A DNA stretch of 64,000 nucleotides from Kribbella caucasensis (GCF_004361855.1 NZ_SNWQ01000010.1:62001-126000); one strand, 5' to 3'. Counted from the stretch's first letter, positions 25,208-34,905 are shown. Numbers and translations: made by a program. The notes: a model not told the origin generated them from the letters alone.

Positions 25208-26626
25208 ATGTCAGGTTTAGACACGCCTGAACGCGGGTTCCAGATCAGTCGGCGCCAGGCTCTCGCGGCGCTTGGGTTGGTGGGAGTTGCCGGTGCGGAT
25301 GCGGTCACGCGCACGCCGAGCGCCTACGCCGCGGATCGCGGCGGCGTACCGACGATCAGCGGCCGTGTCGTGGCGGTCGGCATTCCCGGAGCGTCGGCAA
25401 TCGCTCCGGTCGGCACATTCCTGCCAGGTAGCCCGATCCACAGCAATCCCGTGCTTGCGGCATTCACGCAGCCTGGCCGGGTGTGTGACCCGACCCGCAT
25501 TGTGGTCGGGAGCAGGTCGAACTTCGGTGCCCCGAAGGCGAATCCGGACCAGGCGGCGGGTTCGTTCCTTTCCATCGATCCGGGCGGCGCCGATCTCGCC
25601 GTACCGGACCGGTTCGCGGCCTCGGGCGGGCAGGCGTCCGCGCTGGGCGGGGCCGTCCAGATGTACAGCGCGCAGAGCCCGAACTGGCGCAACGGTTTCT
25701 ATACACCCGGTGCTGTGACCGCGGACCAGACGGCGGTCGCGAATCCGCTCGGCATGTCGATCAACAATGCCTTCGGCCGGTTCTGGCCGGCCAATGCTCC
25801 GTACGGGCTGAACGGCCCCGGCTCCTCGTCGATCGCCGATCCGGACGGACGTCCACTGGCAGGCGCGCCCAACCCGACTACGGGTGGTGTCTACTTCGGC
25901 GATATCACCGGCCGCACCCCGACGCAGGTCATCCCCGGCGCGATTTCCAAGGCGGCTGTCGGCACTGCTCTCATCGGCCGATCACCGGACGGCAGCGGGC
26001 GCGCGGTGTTCGCTGTGGTGGTAGCCGATGGGAGCGTCGTACAGGAGCACACGGTGAAGGCGCTCGACGGCATCGCGCCGCCCCGTACGGTCCAGCCGCT
26101 CGTCCATCGCTCCTGGGGCCATGACAGCGGACACCGCGGGCGGGTCCCGCTACCGCGGCTCGGAGTCCTGATTAGCTACGCGCCCGAGCTCATCCTGTAC
26201 GTGAGTCAACCCTTCGACGATTCGATCAAGGTCATCGAGCTGACGATCGGTGGCCCGCAAGGCAACGAGGTGTTCGTGCCCAGCGGACTGCGCACCATCA
26301 GGTCATCGGCCTTGGATCAACCGCTCGACCTGGCTCCGGTGCGGATCGACACCACGCATCCGGACCATGCCAGCAACACCACGCTGCAGCCGGGCAGCGA
26401 CATCTACATCTGCAACCGTGGCAACGACACGATTGTCCGGATGCGACAGGACGGCACGACCGTGGGCGTCCGCAGAGTTCGCCTGGGGCGTCACTCGCTC
26501 GGTGGCGCGCGGCTGAACGGCATCGCGACCTCGACCGACGGCTCGAGGATCTGGGTGACCTACGTGGGCGCGCTGCCCGGCGGTGACGACGCCGAGGGAG
26601 GTGTCCTCGAGCTCCCCGCCTTCTAA
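25208..26626 (+). CDS. Tat-exported protein of unknown function, beta-propeller-like
   Basis: A 472-residue protein with a twin-arginine signal (SRRQALAALG, residues 14-23) and a likely cleavage site after SAYAA near residue 42. It has no lipobox, so it is probably released or wall-associated. The mature part is rich in Gly, Pro and Asp with repeated strand-turn segments such as DIYICNRGNDTIVRMRQDG and GIATSTDGSRIWVTYVG, which resemble beta-propeller blades of NHL/YVTN type. I recognise no catalytic motif. It stands alone between a gene-poor region and a convergent regulator, 7 bases away. A surface-binding or redox role is conceivable but unsupported. Confidence 0.8.
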   Translation: MSGLDTPERGFQISRRQALAALGLVGVAGADAVTRTPSAYAADRGGVPTISGRVVAVGIPGASAIAPVGTFLPGSPIHSNPVLAAFTQPGRVCDPTRIVVGSRSNFGAPKANPDQAAGSFLSIDPGGADLAVPDRFAASGGQASALGGAVQMYSAQSPNWRNGFYTPGAVTADQTAVANPLGMSINNAFGRFWPANAPYGLNGPGSSSIADPDGRPLAGAPNPTTGGVYFGDITGRTPTQVIPGAISKAAVGTALIGRSPDGSGRAVFAVVVADGSVVQEHTVKALDGIAPPRTVQPLVHRSWGHDSGHRGRVPLPRLGVLISYAPELILYVSQPFDDSIKVIELTIGGPQGNEVFVPSGLRTIRSSALDQPLDLAPVRIDTTHPDHASNTTLQPGSDIYICNRGNDTIVRMRQDGTTVGVRRVRLGRHSLGGARLNGIATSTDGSRIWVTYVGALPGGDDAEGGVLELPAF

Positions 26627-26633
26627 GCAGTCC

Positions 26634-27350
26634 TCAGAGATCGGGGATGGGGTCGTCGCCGGGTGGTCGTTGCCGGAGGTAGTCCTCGACGCCGAAGAGA
26701 TGGGCGGCCATCCGGGTCCGCGCGCGGTCCGGGTCGTGGGCGGCGAGGGCGGCGAGGATGGACCGATGTTCGGCGTGGGTGGCCTGGTCGGCACCGTGCT
26801 GGCTGATCGAGCGCCACAGCCGGTCCCGGCTGGTCCGGCCGCCGAGGGCCTCGATCAGCGCCGCGAGGACGGGGTTGCCGGAGGCTTTGGCGACGATCTG
26901 GTGGAAGGCGATGTCGTCGTCGATGATCGCCTCGTGGTCAGGCTCGTCCTTTACGAGTTCGGCCTCGATCCGGCCCAGCATCTGGTCGGCCGCGGTCAGG
27001 TCGTCCGGGCTGATCGACCGGGCCGCGAGCGCGGCTGCCTCGGTCTCGAGCATCCGTCGTACGGCGTGCAGATGGTGCGCACCACTGCGGTCGTGCAGGT
27101 CGACGACGAACCCCATCGGTGCCAGCAGCAACGAGGAGTCGAGCGAGGTGACGTAGGTTCCGTCGCCTTGCCGGGTCTCCAGGACGCCCATCACCGACAG
27201 GGCGCGAACCCCTTCCCGCAAAGGGTTCCTGGACACCCCGAGCGCTTCGGCGAGATCCTTCTCCACCGGCAGCCGGTCGCCCGGCCGCAGCTTGCCCTCG
27301 ACGATCAGGTTCCGGATGCCCTGGACGACGACGTCGGTCTGCGAGGTCAT
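26634..27350 (-). CDS. GntR/FadR-type (FCD domain) transcriptional regulator
   Basis: A 238-residue regulator. The winged helix (GDRLPVEKDLAEALGVSRNPLREGVRALSVMG, about residues 24-55) is followed by a helical FCD ligand domain with metal-binding-type residues (DDDIAFHQIV, AEHRSIL). The ATG at 27348-27350 overlaps the stop of the L-fuconate dehydratase gene as ATGA, so enzyme and regulator are made together. It probably represses the fucose genes on both sides and is released by a fucose-pathway acid such as fuconate; this is inference from position. Confidence 0.92.
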   Translation of the reverse strand: MTSQTDVVVQGIRNLIVEGKLRPGDRLPVEKDLAEALGVSRNPLREGVRALSVMGVLETRQGDGTYVTSLDSSLLLAPMGFVVDLHDRSGAHHLHAVRRMLETEAAALAARSISPDDLTAADQMLGRIEAELVKDEPDHEAIIDDDIAFHQIVAKASGNPVLAALIEALGGRTSRDRLWRSISQHGADQATHAEHRSILAALAAHDPDRARTRMAAHLFGVEDYLRQRPPGDDPIPDL

Positions 27351-28666
27351 GGGATCGTTTCCGGTACGACGGGCGTCGCCCAGTACGTCCCGGTCGGGAA
27401 CGTGTAGGCGTCCAGCGAATCGGTGTGCATCTTCGCACTGTAACCGGCTGCCGACGGCAGGACGTAGGCGCCGTTCCGGACTACGCAGGGGTCGACGAAG
27501 TGCTCGTGCAGATGATCGACGTACTCCGTCACCCGCCGGTCGAGCGACGCCGACACGGCGACGTAGTCGAAGATCGCCAGGTGCTGCACGAGTTCGCACA
27601 ACCCGACGCCGCCGGCGTGCGGGCACACGGGTACGTCGTACCAGGCCGCCATCAGGTAGACCGCGAGAATCTCGTTGACACTGCCCAGCCGGGCCGCGTC
27701 CAGTTGGCAGTAGTCGATCGCCTTGGCCTGGAACAGCTGCTTGAACAGCACCCGGTTCATCCCGTGCTCGCCGGTCGCGACGCCGATCGGTGCGACGGCC
27801 GTCCGGATCGCCGCGTGCCCGAGGATGTCGTCCGGGCTGGTCGGCTCCTCGATCCAGAGCGGGTCGAACTCCGCCAGCGCCCGCACCCACGCGATCGCCT
27901 GCGGCACGTCCCAGACCTGGTTCGCGTCGATCATCAGCTTCCCGTCCGGGCCGAGCACCTCACGGGCGATACCGCAGCGGCGGATGTCGTCGTCCAGCGA
28001 TGCGCCGACCTTGAGCTTGACATGTTGGTAGCCGGCGGCAACCGCCTCCTCGCACAGCCTGCGCAGCTTGGCGTCCGAGTACCCCAGCCAGCCGGCCGAC
28101 GTCGTGTAGCACGGGTAGCCGGTGGCCGCGATCTCCTCGATTCGTTGCTTCCGGCCCTCTTCTCGTCCGGCCAGCAGCGCGACTGCCTGCTCAGGGGTGA
28201 ACACGTCGGACAGGTAGCGCAGATCCGCGGCCGCGACCAGCTCTTCGGGCGACATCTCGGACAACAGCCGCCACAACGGCAGGTCGGCACGCCGGGCGGC
28301 GAGATCCCAGACGGCGTTCATGACGGCGGCGAGGGCGAGGTGGACGACGCCCTTGTCCGGTCCGAGCCAACGCAACTGGGTGTCGGACTGCAACTCCCGA
28401 TAGACAGCGCCCAGGTCGGCGCAGATCTCGTCGACGTCCTGTCCGACCAGGGGGAGTCCACGCTGTTGCGCGGCGGCGACGCAGAGGTCATTGCCACGGC
28501 CGATGGTGAACGTGAAGCCGTATCCGCACAGGTCCGGGTCGTCGGTCTGTACGACGACGTATGCGGCCGAGTAGTCGCCGTCCTTGTTCATCGCATCTGA
28601 GCCGTCCAGGGTCAGCGAGGTCGGGAAGCGGACGTCGGTGACCTGCACGTTCGTGATGACTGGCAT
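27347..28666 (-). CDS. L-fuconate dehydratase (enolase superfamily)
   Basis: A 439-residue enolase-superfamily dehydratase that turns L-fuconate into 2-keto-3-deoxy-L-fuconate in non-phosphorylating fucose breakdown. Diagnostic motifs: TTSAGWLGYSDAKLRRLC, the base motif HVKLKVG, metal ligands in LMIDANQVWDV, WIEEPTSPDDILGHA and GEHGMNR, and the terminal CQLDAARLG. I use the ATG at 28664-28666, with GGGGG about 4 bases upstream; a frame extension of 20 residues lacks an SD. The other fucose-pathway steps (dehydrogenase, lactonase, aldolase) are not in the window. Confidence 0.92.
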   Translation of the reverse strand: MPVITNVQVTDVRFPTSLTLDGSDAMNKDGDYSAAYVVVQTDDPDLCGYGFTFTIGRGNDLCVAAAQQRGLPLVGQDVDEICADLGAVYRELQSDTQLRWLGPDKGVVHLALAAVMNAVWDLAARRADLPLWRLLSEMSPEELVAAADLRYLSDVFTPEQAVALLAGREEGRKQRIEEIAATGYPCYTTSAGWLGYSDAKLRRLCEEAVAAGYQHVKLKVGASLDDDIRRCGIAREVLGPDGKLMIDANQVWDVPQAIAWVRALAEFDPLWIEEPTSPDDILGHAAIRTAVAPIGVATGEHGMNRVLFKQLFQAKAIDYCQLDAARLGSVNEILAVYLMAAWYDVPVCPHAGGVGLCELVQHLAIFDYVAVSASLDRRVTEYVDHLHEHFVDPCVVRNGAYVLPSAAGYSAKMHTDSLDAYTFPTGTYWATPVVPETIP

Positions 28667-28703
28667 GGGACCCCCTCGAAGAGCAGGCACGATAGATGGG
28701 ATG

Positions 28704-28718
28704 TTTCGGAACTTTCGA
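28704..28718. promoter_or_regulatory. Possible operator in the divergent fucose promoter region
   Basis: The 138-base gap between the dehydratase and GH95 genes must hold two promoters. It contains TTTCGGAACTTTCGA, an imperfect dyad close to the GAAAnTTTC-like sites bound by LacI-type sugar regulators in actinobacteria. An 8-base palindrome, GATTAATC, also lies near the GH95 start. I cannot say which, if either, is bound by the FadR-type regulator. Confidence 0.3.
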
Positions 28719-28804
28719 CGAGCCACAGTATGGACCCTGCGCGTCAGCGGCGCTACGATCTCGGCAATTCATAGGATTAATCTCCTCGATGGAGGACTCC
28801 TGGT

Positions 28805-31177
28805 ATGAGCAACCTGGTGAGCTCGGACCGGGCGGGGACGCACCGCCTGTACTACGAGCACCCCGCGCGCAGCTGGCTGGAAGCGGTGCCGCTCGGCAAC
28901 GGGCGGATCGGAGCGATGTGCTTCGGTGGCGTCGGCACCGACCGGATCGGACTGAACGACGAGACCTGCTGGTCAGGCGGTCCGGAGACGGCGCGCCTGC
29001 TGTCGGAGCCGCTCGGCGCGATCGGAGCCGAGGCCGTGCAGGCAGTACGCGCGGCGCTGGCCGGCGGCGACATCCGGCGGGCCCATGAACTGGCCCGTGG
29101 ATTCCATTCCGGCTACTCGCAGGCGTATCTGCCGCTCGGCGATCTGCTGCTCGACATCGCGGTCGACGGCTCCACGCCGGCTGCTGGGGACGTAGCGCGG
29201 TACCGCAGGCAGCTCGATCTCGACACCGCGATGGCACTGGCGGAGTACGAGGTCGGGGGAGTGACTGTCCGGCAGGAAGTGTTCGTGAGTGCGCCGGCCG
29301 GGGTGCTCGTCCTGCGGATGACCTCGTCGAAGCCAGGTGCACTCGACGTCACCGCGCGGCTCGCCTCGCAGTTGCGCTCCCGGCCGCACGTGGCCGACAA
29401 CGGCGTAGGGCTGCTGTTGCAGGCGCCGGCCGATGTCGCGCCACCGCATCGCGATGTGCCGGAGCCGATCCGGTACTCCGAAGGCGCGGATCGCGGGATG
29501 GCGGCGGCGATCGCACTGCGCGCGCGGACCGACGGCGAGGTGCACGCCGACGAGACCGGTCTCATCGTCCGGGGAGCCGGCGAACTGACCCTGATCCTCT
29601 CGACAGCGACCGGGTACGACGGCCCGTCAACCGTGCCGACGCGGACGGCGCAGGAATGCTGGACAGCCGCTGACGAGAGGGTGTCCGCCGCACTGGGCCG
29701 TGAGTACGGCGAACTCGTCGCAGAGCATTCCGAGGATCACCAGGAACTGTTCCGTCGCGCATCGCTCGAGCTGGCCGGTCCTCCGGACATCGATGAGCTG
29801 CCGACCGACGTGCGGTTGACCCAGCACGGCGACGACCCCGCGCTGGCGGCGCTGGTGTTCAACTACGGGCGCTACCTGATGATCGCGAGCTCGCGTCCCG
29901 GCGGGCTGCCGACCAACCTGCAGGGGATCTGGAACGACATCCTGCGGCCGCCGTGGAGCTCGAACTTCACGGTCAACATCAACACCGAGATGAACTACTG
30001 GCCGGCCGAGACGACCGGGCTGCCGGAGTGCCACCAGCCGTTGCTCGACTATCTGGTTCACCTCGCCGAGGCGGGCCGGAGTACGGCGCGTGAGCGGTAC
30101 GGCTGCGGTGGCTGGACGGCTCATCACAACGCCGACGCGTGGTGCTGGACGCTTCCTGTCGAGGGCGATCCGCGGTGGTCGAACTGGCCGATGGCAGGTG
30201 CCTGGCTGGTTCGCCATCTGTGGGATCACTACGCGTTCACGGGCGATCTGGAGTTCCTCGGCCGGGTGTGGCCGGTGCTGCGCGGCGCCGCGGAGTTCTG
30301 CCTCGACTGGCTGGTCGAGCTGCCGGACGGGAGTCTGGGTACGTCGCCCTCCACCTCACCGGAGAACGACTACCTGGCCGATGACGGCGAGCCCGCGTCG
30401 GTCACGGTCTCGTCGACGATGGACCTCGCGCTGATCGCGGACCTGTTCGACCGGTGTGCGCAGACCGCTGGGCTCCTCGAGTTGATCGATCCACTCGTGG
30501 AGCGGCTGGTGCTGGCCCGCAAGCGGATCCCCGAGCCGTCGATCGGTGGCCTTGGGCAACTTCAGGAGTGGGCCGCGGACCTGCCGGAGGAGGACCCGCA
30601 CCACCGGCACATGTCGCATCTGGTCGGCCTTCATCCCGGCGACGCGATCACTCCGGACGGGACCCCGGCCCTGGCGGCAGCCGCGGCGCGCACGCTGGAT
30701 CTGCGGGGTGATCAGGCGACGGGCTGGTCATTGGCCTGGAAGATCAACCTCCGGGCCCGGCTGCGCGACGCGGCCGCGGCGCATCGGCTGGTGCGCGCCT
30801 TTCTGAGCCCGGCAGACGACACTTCGACCGACTACGTGGGTAGTGGCGCGGGCGTCTACCCGAACCTGTTCTGCGCCCATCCGCCGTTCCAGATCGACGG
30901 CAACTTCGGTGCGACCGCGGGGATCGCGGAGATGCTGCTGCAGAGCCACACCGGCGAGATCGAACTGCTGCCCGCCAAGCCGGCGGAGTGGCCGGCCGGA
31001 CGCGTGACGGGTCTCCGCGCCCGGGGCGGCGTCACGGTCGACATCGCCTGGCGCACGGATGGCACCGACGTGGTGCTCACCGCCGATCGGGACCAGGAGC
31101 GCGTCGTCCGCTACGGCGATGAGCGGATCGCGGTCCAGCTGAAAGCCGGCACAGCCCACCGTCTCAGCCTGAGCTGA
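28805..31177 (+). CDS. GH95 alpha-L-fucosidase (1,2-alpha-L-fucosidase type), cytosolic
   Basis: A 790-residue inverting fucosidase. The N-terminal beta domain opens with LYYEHPARSWLEAVPLGNG; the (alpha/alpha)6 barrel carries the known catalytic set: Asn391 and Asn393 (NINTEMNYWP), the acid Glu520 (STSPEN) and Asp698 (QIDGNFG). HRHMSHLVGLHPG is also diagnostic. It has no signal peptide, so it acts on imported oligosaccharides, consistent with the ABC importer 25 bases downstream. Expected action is removal of alpha-1,2-fucose from galactose, as in xyloglucan or related plant glycans. GGAGGACTCC provides the SD. Confidence 0.95.
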   Translation: MSNLVSSDRAGTHRLYYEHPARSWLEAVPLGNGRIGAMCFGGVGTDRIGLNDETCWSGGPETARLLSEPLGAIGAEAVQAVRAALAGGDIRRAHELARGFHSGYSQAYLPLGDLLLDIAVDGSTPAAGDVARYRRQLDLDTAMALAEYEVGGVTVRQEVFVSAPAGVLVLRMTSSKPGALDVTARLASQLRSRPHVADNGVGLLLQAPADVAPPHRDVPEPIRYSEGADRGMAAAIALRARTDGEVHADETGLIVRGAGELTLILSTATGYDGPSTVPTRTAQECWTAADERVSAALGREYGELVAEHSEDHQELFRRASLELAGPPDIDELPTDVRLTQHGDDPALAALVFNYGRYLMIASSRPGGLPTNLQGIWNDILRPPWSSNFTVNINTEMNYWPAETTGLPECHQPLLDYLVHLAEAGRSTARERYGCGGWTAHHNADAWCWTLPVEGDPRWSNWPMAGAWLVRHLWDHYAFTGDLEFLGRVWPVLRGAAEFCLDWLVELPDGSLGTSPSTSPENDYLADDGEPASVTVSSTMDLALIADLFDRCAQTAGLLELIDPLVERLVLARKRIPEPSIGGLGQLQEWAADLPEEDPHHRHMSHLVGLHPGDAITPDGTPALAAAAARTLDLRGDQATGWSLAWKINLRARLRDAAAAHRLVRAFLSPADDTSTDYVGSGAGVYPNLFCAHPPFQIDGNFGATAGIAEMLLQSHTGEIELLPAKPAEWPAGRVTGLRARGGVTVDIAWRTDGTDVVLTADRDQERVVRYGDERIAVQLKAGTAHRLSLS

Positions 31178-31202
31178 CCGGCCTAGGGAGGAGGAGACTC
31201 TG

Positions 31203-32195
31203 ATGGCAGTCCTGACAACCATTCCGCCGCCGGTCGGCGAAGCACCGGCCCAACAGCGACGACGTCGGCGGCGTGAACGCACCACCATCACCCGTCTGCG
31301 CCGAAGTCTGCGCCGGCACTGGACGCTCTATCTGCTGATGGTCGTGCCGCTCATCTGGTTCGTGGTGTTCAAGTACATCCCCATGTCCAACGCCGTGCTC
31401 GCGTTCAAGAACTACAACGTGGTCAAGGGCATCTGGGGCAGTCCGTGGGTCGGCTGGCAGAACTTCGAGCTGTTCTTCCAGAACCCGGTGTTCTGGAACC
31501 TGGTGAAGAACACCTTCCTGCTGTCGGTCTATACCGTCGCGGCGAGCTTCCCGATCGCGATCATCCTGGCGCTGGCCCTGAACGAGATCCGCATGGGTCT
31601 GTTCAAGAAGACGGTCCAGCTGGTGACCTACGCGCCGTACTTCATCTCGACGGTGGTCGTGGTGTCGATGACGATCCTGATGCTGTCGCCGCGCCTGGGC
31701 ATCGTCAACGAGGGGCTCGGGTTCTTCGGCGTGCCGGCGATCGACTTCCTCGGCAACCCGGACTACTTCCGGCACATCTACGTCTGGTCCGACGTCTGGC
31801 AGACCACCGGGTACTCGGCCGTCATCTACCTCGCGGCGCTGGCCGGGGTCGACCCGGCGCTGCACGAGTCGGCCAAGATCGACGGCGCCACCAGGCTGCA
31901 GCGGATCCGGCACGTCGATCTGCCCGGGATCATGCCGACCGCGGTGATCATCCTGGTACTTGCCGTCGGCAACATCATGGCGATCGGCTTCGAGAAGGCG
32001 TTCCTGCTGCAGAACCCGCTGAATCTCAGCGAGTCCGAGATCATCGCCACCTATGTGTACAAGACCGGTCTGCTGAACGCCGACTTCAGCCTGGCCACCG
32101 CCGTCGGTCTGTTCAACTCCGTCATCAACCTGGTCCTGCTGCTGGGTGTCAACATGGTCGCCAAGCGCATCACCGGAAACGGACTGTGGTCATGA
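31203..32195 (+). CDS. Oligosaccharide ABC transporter permease (LplB/YtcP-type partner 1)
   Basis: A 330-residue permease with a basic N-terminal tail and a first helix at about 45-65 (WTLYLLMVVPLIWFVVF). The EAA loop ESAKIDGATRLQRIRHVDLPG is at about residues 222-242. Together with the next permease and the long binding protein it forms a complex-oligosaccharide importer of the LplABC type, which in characterised cases imports plant-cell-wall oligosaccharides. GGAGGAG lies 8 bases before the ATG. It overlaps the next permease gene by ATGA. Confidence 0.93.
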   Translation: MAVLTTIPPPVGEAPAQQRRRRRRERTTITRLRRSLRRHWTLYLLMVVPLIWFVVFKYIPMSNAVLAFKNYNVVKGIWGSPWVGWQNFELFFQNPVFWNLVKNTFLLSVYTVAASFPIAIILALALNEIRMGLFKKTVQLVTYAPYFISTVVVVSMTILMLSPRLGIVNEGLGFFGVPAIDFLGNPDYFRHIYVWSDVWQTTGYSAVIYLAALAGVDPALHESAKIDGATRLQRIRHVDLPGIMPTAVIILVLAVGNIMAIGFEKAFLLQNPLNLSESEIIATYVYKTGLLNADFSLATAVGLFNSVINLVLLLGVNMVAKRITGNGLWS

Positions 32196-33142
32196 GCGCC
32201 GGGAGCCAAACCGGGGCGCGGCTGAGCCAGCGGACCGAGCGGCGGGCGGCGCGGGCGCGCCGGATTCGGGAGTCGCGCACGGACCGGATGTTCATGTTCT
32301 GCGTCTACCTGCTGCTGGCAGTGTTTCTGGCGGTCGTTCTGCTGCCGCTGATCTACATCGTGGCGAGTTCGTTCAGCAGCCCGGAGGCGGTGTCGTCCGG
32401 CCGGGTGCTGTTCTGGCCGGTGGAGTTCTCGCTGCGCGGGTACGACGCGGTGTTCGAGAACCCGCAGGTCCTCAGGGGCTACGCGAACTCCTTGTTCTAC
32501 ACGGTCGTCGGCACGCTCGTCAGTGTCGTGATGACGATCGCGATCGCGTATCCGATGTCGCGCCGCACGCTGGTCGGGCGAAACCTGGTGATGAGCGTGA
32601 TCCTGTTCACCATGCTGTTCACCGGCGGGCTGATCCCGACGTACCTGGTGGTTCAGCAGGTCGGATTGCTGGACACCCGGTGGGCACTGATCGTCCCGCA
32701 GGCCATCGGGGTCTGGCAGGTGATCATCGCCCGGACGTACTTCCGCACCGTGATCCCGGACGAGCTGGCCGAGGCCGCGCAGCTGGACGGTTGCGGCGAC
32801 CTGCGGTTCCTCTGGTCGGTGGTGATTCCGCTGGCCAAGCCGATGATCGCCGTGGTCGCGCTGATGTACGCGATCATGCAATGGAACTCGTACTTCGACG
32901 CGCTGATCTACCTGAAGAACCCGGACCTGTTCCCGCTCCAGCTCGTGCTGCGCAACATCCTGATTCTCAACACCTACAGCGGCGGCGCGATCGACGCTTC
33001 CGTCGTCCTGCAGCGGCAGCAACTGGCCGATCTGCTCAAGTACTCGCTGATCGTCGTGGCCAGTGTGCCGGTCCTGCTCATCTACCCGTTCGTCGCGCGC
33101 TATTTCACCAAGGGAATCATGATCGGCGCCGTCAAGGGCTGA
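32192..33142 (+). CDS. Oligosaccharide ABC transporter permease (LplC-type partner 2)
   Basis: A 316-residue permease with helices from about residue 38; the EAA motif is ELAEAAQLDGCGDLRFLW and the C-terminus ARYFTKGIMIGAVKG is characteristic of this subfamily. Its ATG at 32192 overlaps the previous stop. As in the first operon of the window, no ATPase gene is present, so a shared ATPase is likely. It lies 35 bases before the binding protein, the reverse of the usual binding-protein-first order. Confidence 0.93.
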   Translation: MSAGSQTGARLSQRTERRAARARRIRESRTDRMFMFCVYLLLAVFLAVVLLPLIYIVASSFSSPEAVSSGRVLFWPVEFSLRGYDAVFENPQVLRGYANSLFYTVVGTLVSVVMTIAIAYPMSRRTLVGRNLVMSVILFTMLFTGGLIPTYLVVQQVGLLDTRWALIVPQAIGVWQVIIARTYFRTVIPDELAEAAQLDGCGDLRFLWSVVIPLAKPMIAVVALMYAIMQWNSYFDALIYLKNPDLFPLQLVLRNILILNTYSGGAIDASVVLQRQQLADLLKYSLIVVASVPVLLIYPFVARYFTKGIMIGAVKG

Positions 33143-33177
33143 TCCTTCGCACCATCTCTACCCCTGTGAGGGACAAC

Positions 33178-34860
33178 ATGACAACTCAGCTCAGGAGAAC
33201 CAAGTCCGCGGCGGTCGCCGGGCTCTGCGTGCTGGCGCTCGGTCTGGCCGCCTGCAGCGGATCCGGTACGACCGCGGAGGAGGGCAAGCCGCTGCCCACC
33301 GTGACCGGCAACCCGGCGGTGACACTGGACGTCTTCGCGCCACAGGGCGCCGAGACCAACCTGGCCACGAACGAGTTCACCAAGAAGATGAACCAGAAGT
33401 TCAACATCACCTTCAAGTGGCAGGTCACCACGTTCGATGCCGGCCCGGCCAAGGAGAAGCGGCAGATCTCGCTGGCCAGCGGCGACTACCCGGACCTGTA
33501 CATGCTGATCCCGTGGGTCGAACAGTTCACCCCGACCGAGCTGCTGAAGCTGGGCAGCCAGGGCGTCGTCGTACCGCTGAACCAGCTGATCGACCAGTAC
33601 GCGCCGAACATCAAGAAGGCCCTCGACGCGGAGCCGGAGTGGAAGGCGATGGCGACCGCGCCGGACGGCAAGATCTACGGCATGCCGCAGTTTGTCGACT
33701 GCTACCACTGCACGTACCAGGGCAAGCTGTGGATGAACACCGCCTGGCTGAAGAAGCTCGGGCTCGAGCAGCCGAAGACCACCGAGGACATGGTCAAGGT
33801 GCTGCGGGCGTTCAAGACGCAGGACCCGAACGGAAACGGAAAGGCGGACGAGATCCCGCTCACCGGGAGTGTGCGGAGCCTGCTGATCCCGTACTTCATG
33901 AACGCCTTCATCTACGACCCGCAGGGCGCCAGCGGTTACAACAACTCGACCCTGGTCCTGAACGACGGCAAGGTCGACGTGCAGGCCAACAAGGACGGTT
34001 GGCGCGAAGGGCTCAAGTACCTGAACTCGCTCTACAAGGAAGGCCTGATCGACAAGGGCGCGTTCACCCAGAACCCGGACGCGCTGACTCAGCAGGGTGA
34101 TGGCGGCAAGGTGCCCATGCTCGGTGCGGCCACCGTCCTCCACCTGGGCGAGGCGCTTAGCATCGGCGCGGCCGACGGTCGCGACAAGCAGTACGACGCC
34201 GTACCGCCGCTCACCGGTCCTCAGGGAGTGAACCACACCGGGTACAACTTCCCGAGCGCGCCGGGCGCGACGTTCGTGCTGACGAACAAGGCCACCCAGG
34301 AGGAGCAGATCCAGGCGATCAAGCTGCTCGACTACATCTTCACCGACGAGGGCCAGATCAACGGGCAGTTCGGCAGCGAGGGCAAGGCCTGGACGAAACC
34401 GCAGCCCGGGGACGTCGCGCTCGACAAGTCGCTGAAGCCGACGTTCAAGCAGATCCCGCAGAAGCCCGGTGCGACACCGCTGAACTCCGGGTGGGGAGCG
34501 ATGGCGCAGTACAACAACACCGAAAAGTTCCGGAACTCCGAGGCGATCGCGACCGACATCTACAGCCAGGCCGGGTTCGAGCGGCGCTTGTTCGAGGCGA
34601 CCAAGCTGTACGAGGGCAAGGAGGACAAGGCGCTGATCTACCCATTCTGGAAGGTCTGGATCGACCCGTCGCTCGCCACTGAGGTCGCCACCCTGCAGAC
34701 GAACCTCGATAACTACGTCCAGCAGAACTCCCTGCAGTTCATCACCGGGTCCAAGAACCTCGACACCGAATGGGACGCCTACGTCAAGGGCCTGGAGGGA
34801 CTCGGCCTCAAGCGCTTCCTCGAGATCCAGCAGACCGCCTACGACAAGATTCCCAAGTAA
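33178..34860 (+). CDS. Oligosaccharide-binding lipoprotein (LplA-type, long)
   Basis: A 560-residue extracellular receptor, longer than monosaccharide binders and typical for proteins that clamp oligosaccharides. A Sec-type lipoprotein signal ends in LGLAAC with Cys26 lipidated. A DPNGNGKADEIPL stretch matches the calcium-binding-like loop common in this family. GAGGG precedes the ATG at 33178. The import of fucosylated oligosaccharides is inferred from the intracellular GH95, GH29, GH36 and GH43 enzymes in the same operon. Confidence 0.93.
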   Translation: MTTQLRRTKSAAVAGLCVLALGLAACSGSGTTAEEGKPLPTVTGNPAVTLDVFAPQGAETNLATNEFTKKMNQKFNITFKWQVTTFDAGPAKEKRQISLASGDYPDLYMLIPWVEQFTPTELLKLGSQGVVVPLNQLIDQYAPNIKKALDAEPEWKAMATAPDGKIYGMPQFVDCYHCTYQGKLWMNTAWLKKLGLEQPKTTEDMVKVLRAFKTQDPNGNGKADEIPLTGSVRSLLIPYFMNAFIYDPQGASGYNNSTLVLNDGKVDVQANKDGWREGLKYLNSLYKEGLIDKGAFTQNPDALTQQGDGGKVPMLGAATVLHLGEALSIGAADGRDKQYDAVPPLTGPQGVNHTGYNFPSAPGATFVLTNKATQEEQIQAIKLLDYIFTDEGQINGQFGSEGKAWTKPQPGDVALDKSLKPTFKQIPQKPGATPLNSGWGAMAQYNNTEKFRNSEAIATDIYSQAGFERRLFEATKLYEGKEDKALIYPFWKVWIDPSLATEVATLQTNLDNYVQQNSLQFITGSKNLDTEWDAYVKGLEGLGLKRFLEIQQTAYDKIPK

Positions 34861-34868
34861 GTCCCACG

Positions 34869-34897
34869 GGACCGGCCGGAGCAGGCCCGGCCGGTCC
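34869..34897 (+). repeat. Strong hairpin after the binding-protein gene
   Basis: A perfect 11-base-pair GC-rich stem (GGACCGGCCGG and its complement) with a 7-base loop begins 9 bases after the binding-protein stop and ends 8 bases before the next ATG. There is no U-run. Such hairpins after binding-protein genes protect the upstream mRNA and lower readthrough, giving excess receptor over the downstream enzymes. It could also be a partial terminator. Confidence 0.6.
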
Positions 34898-34905
34898 ATA
34901 CCCCT

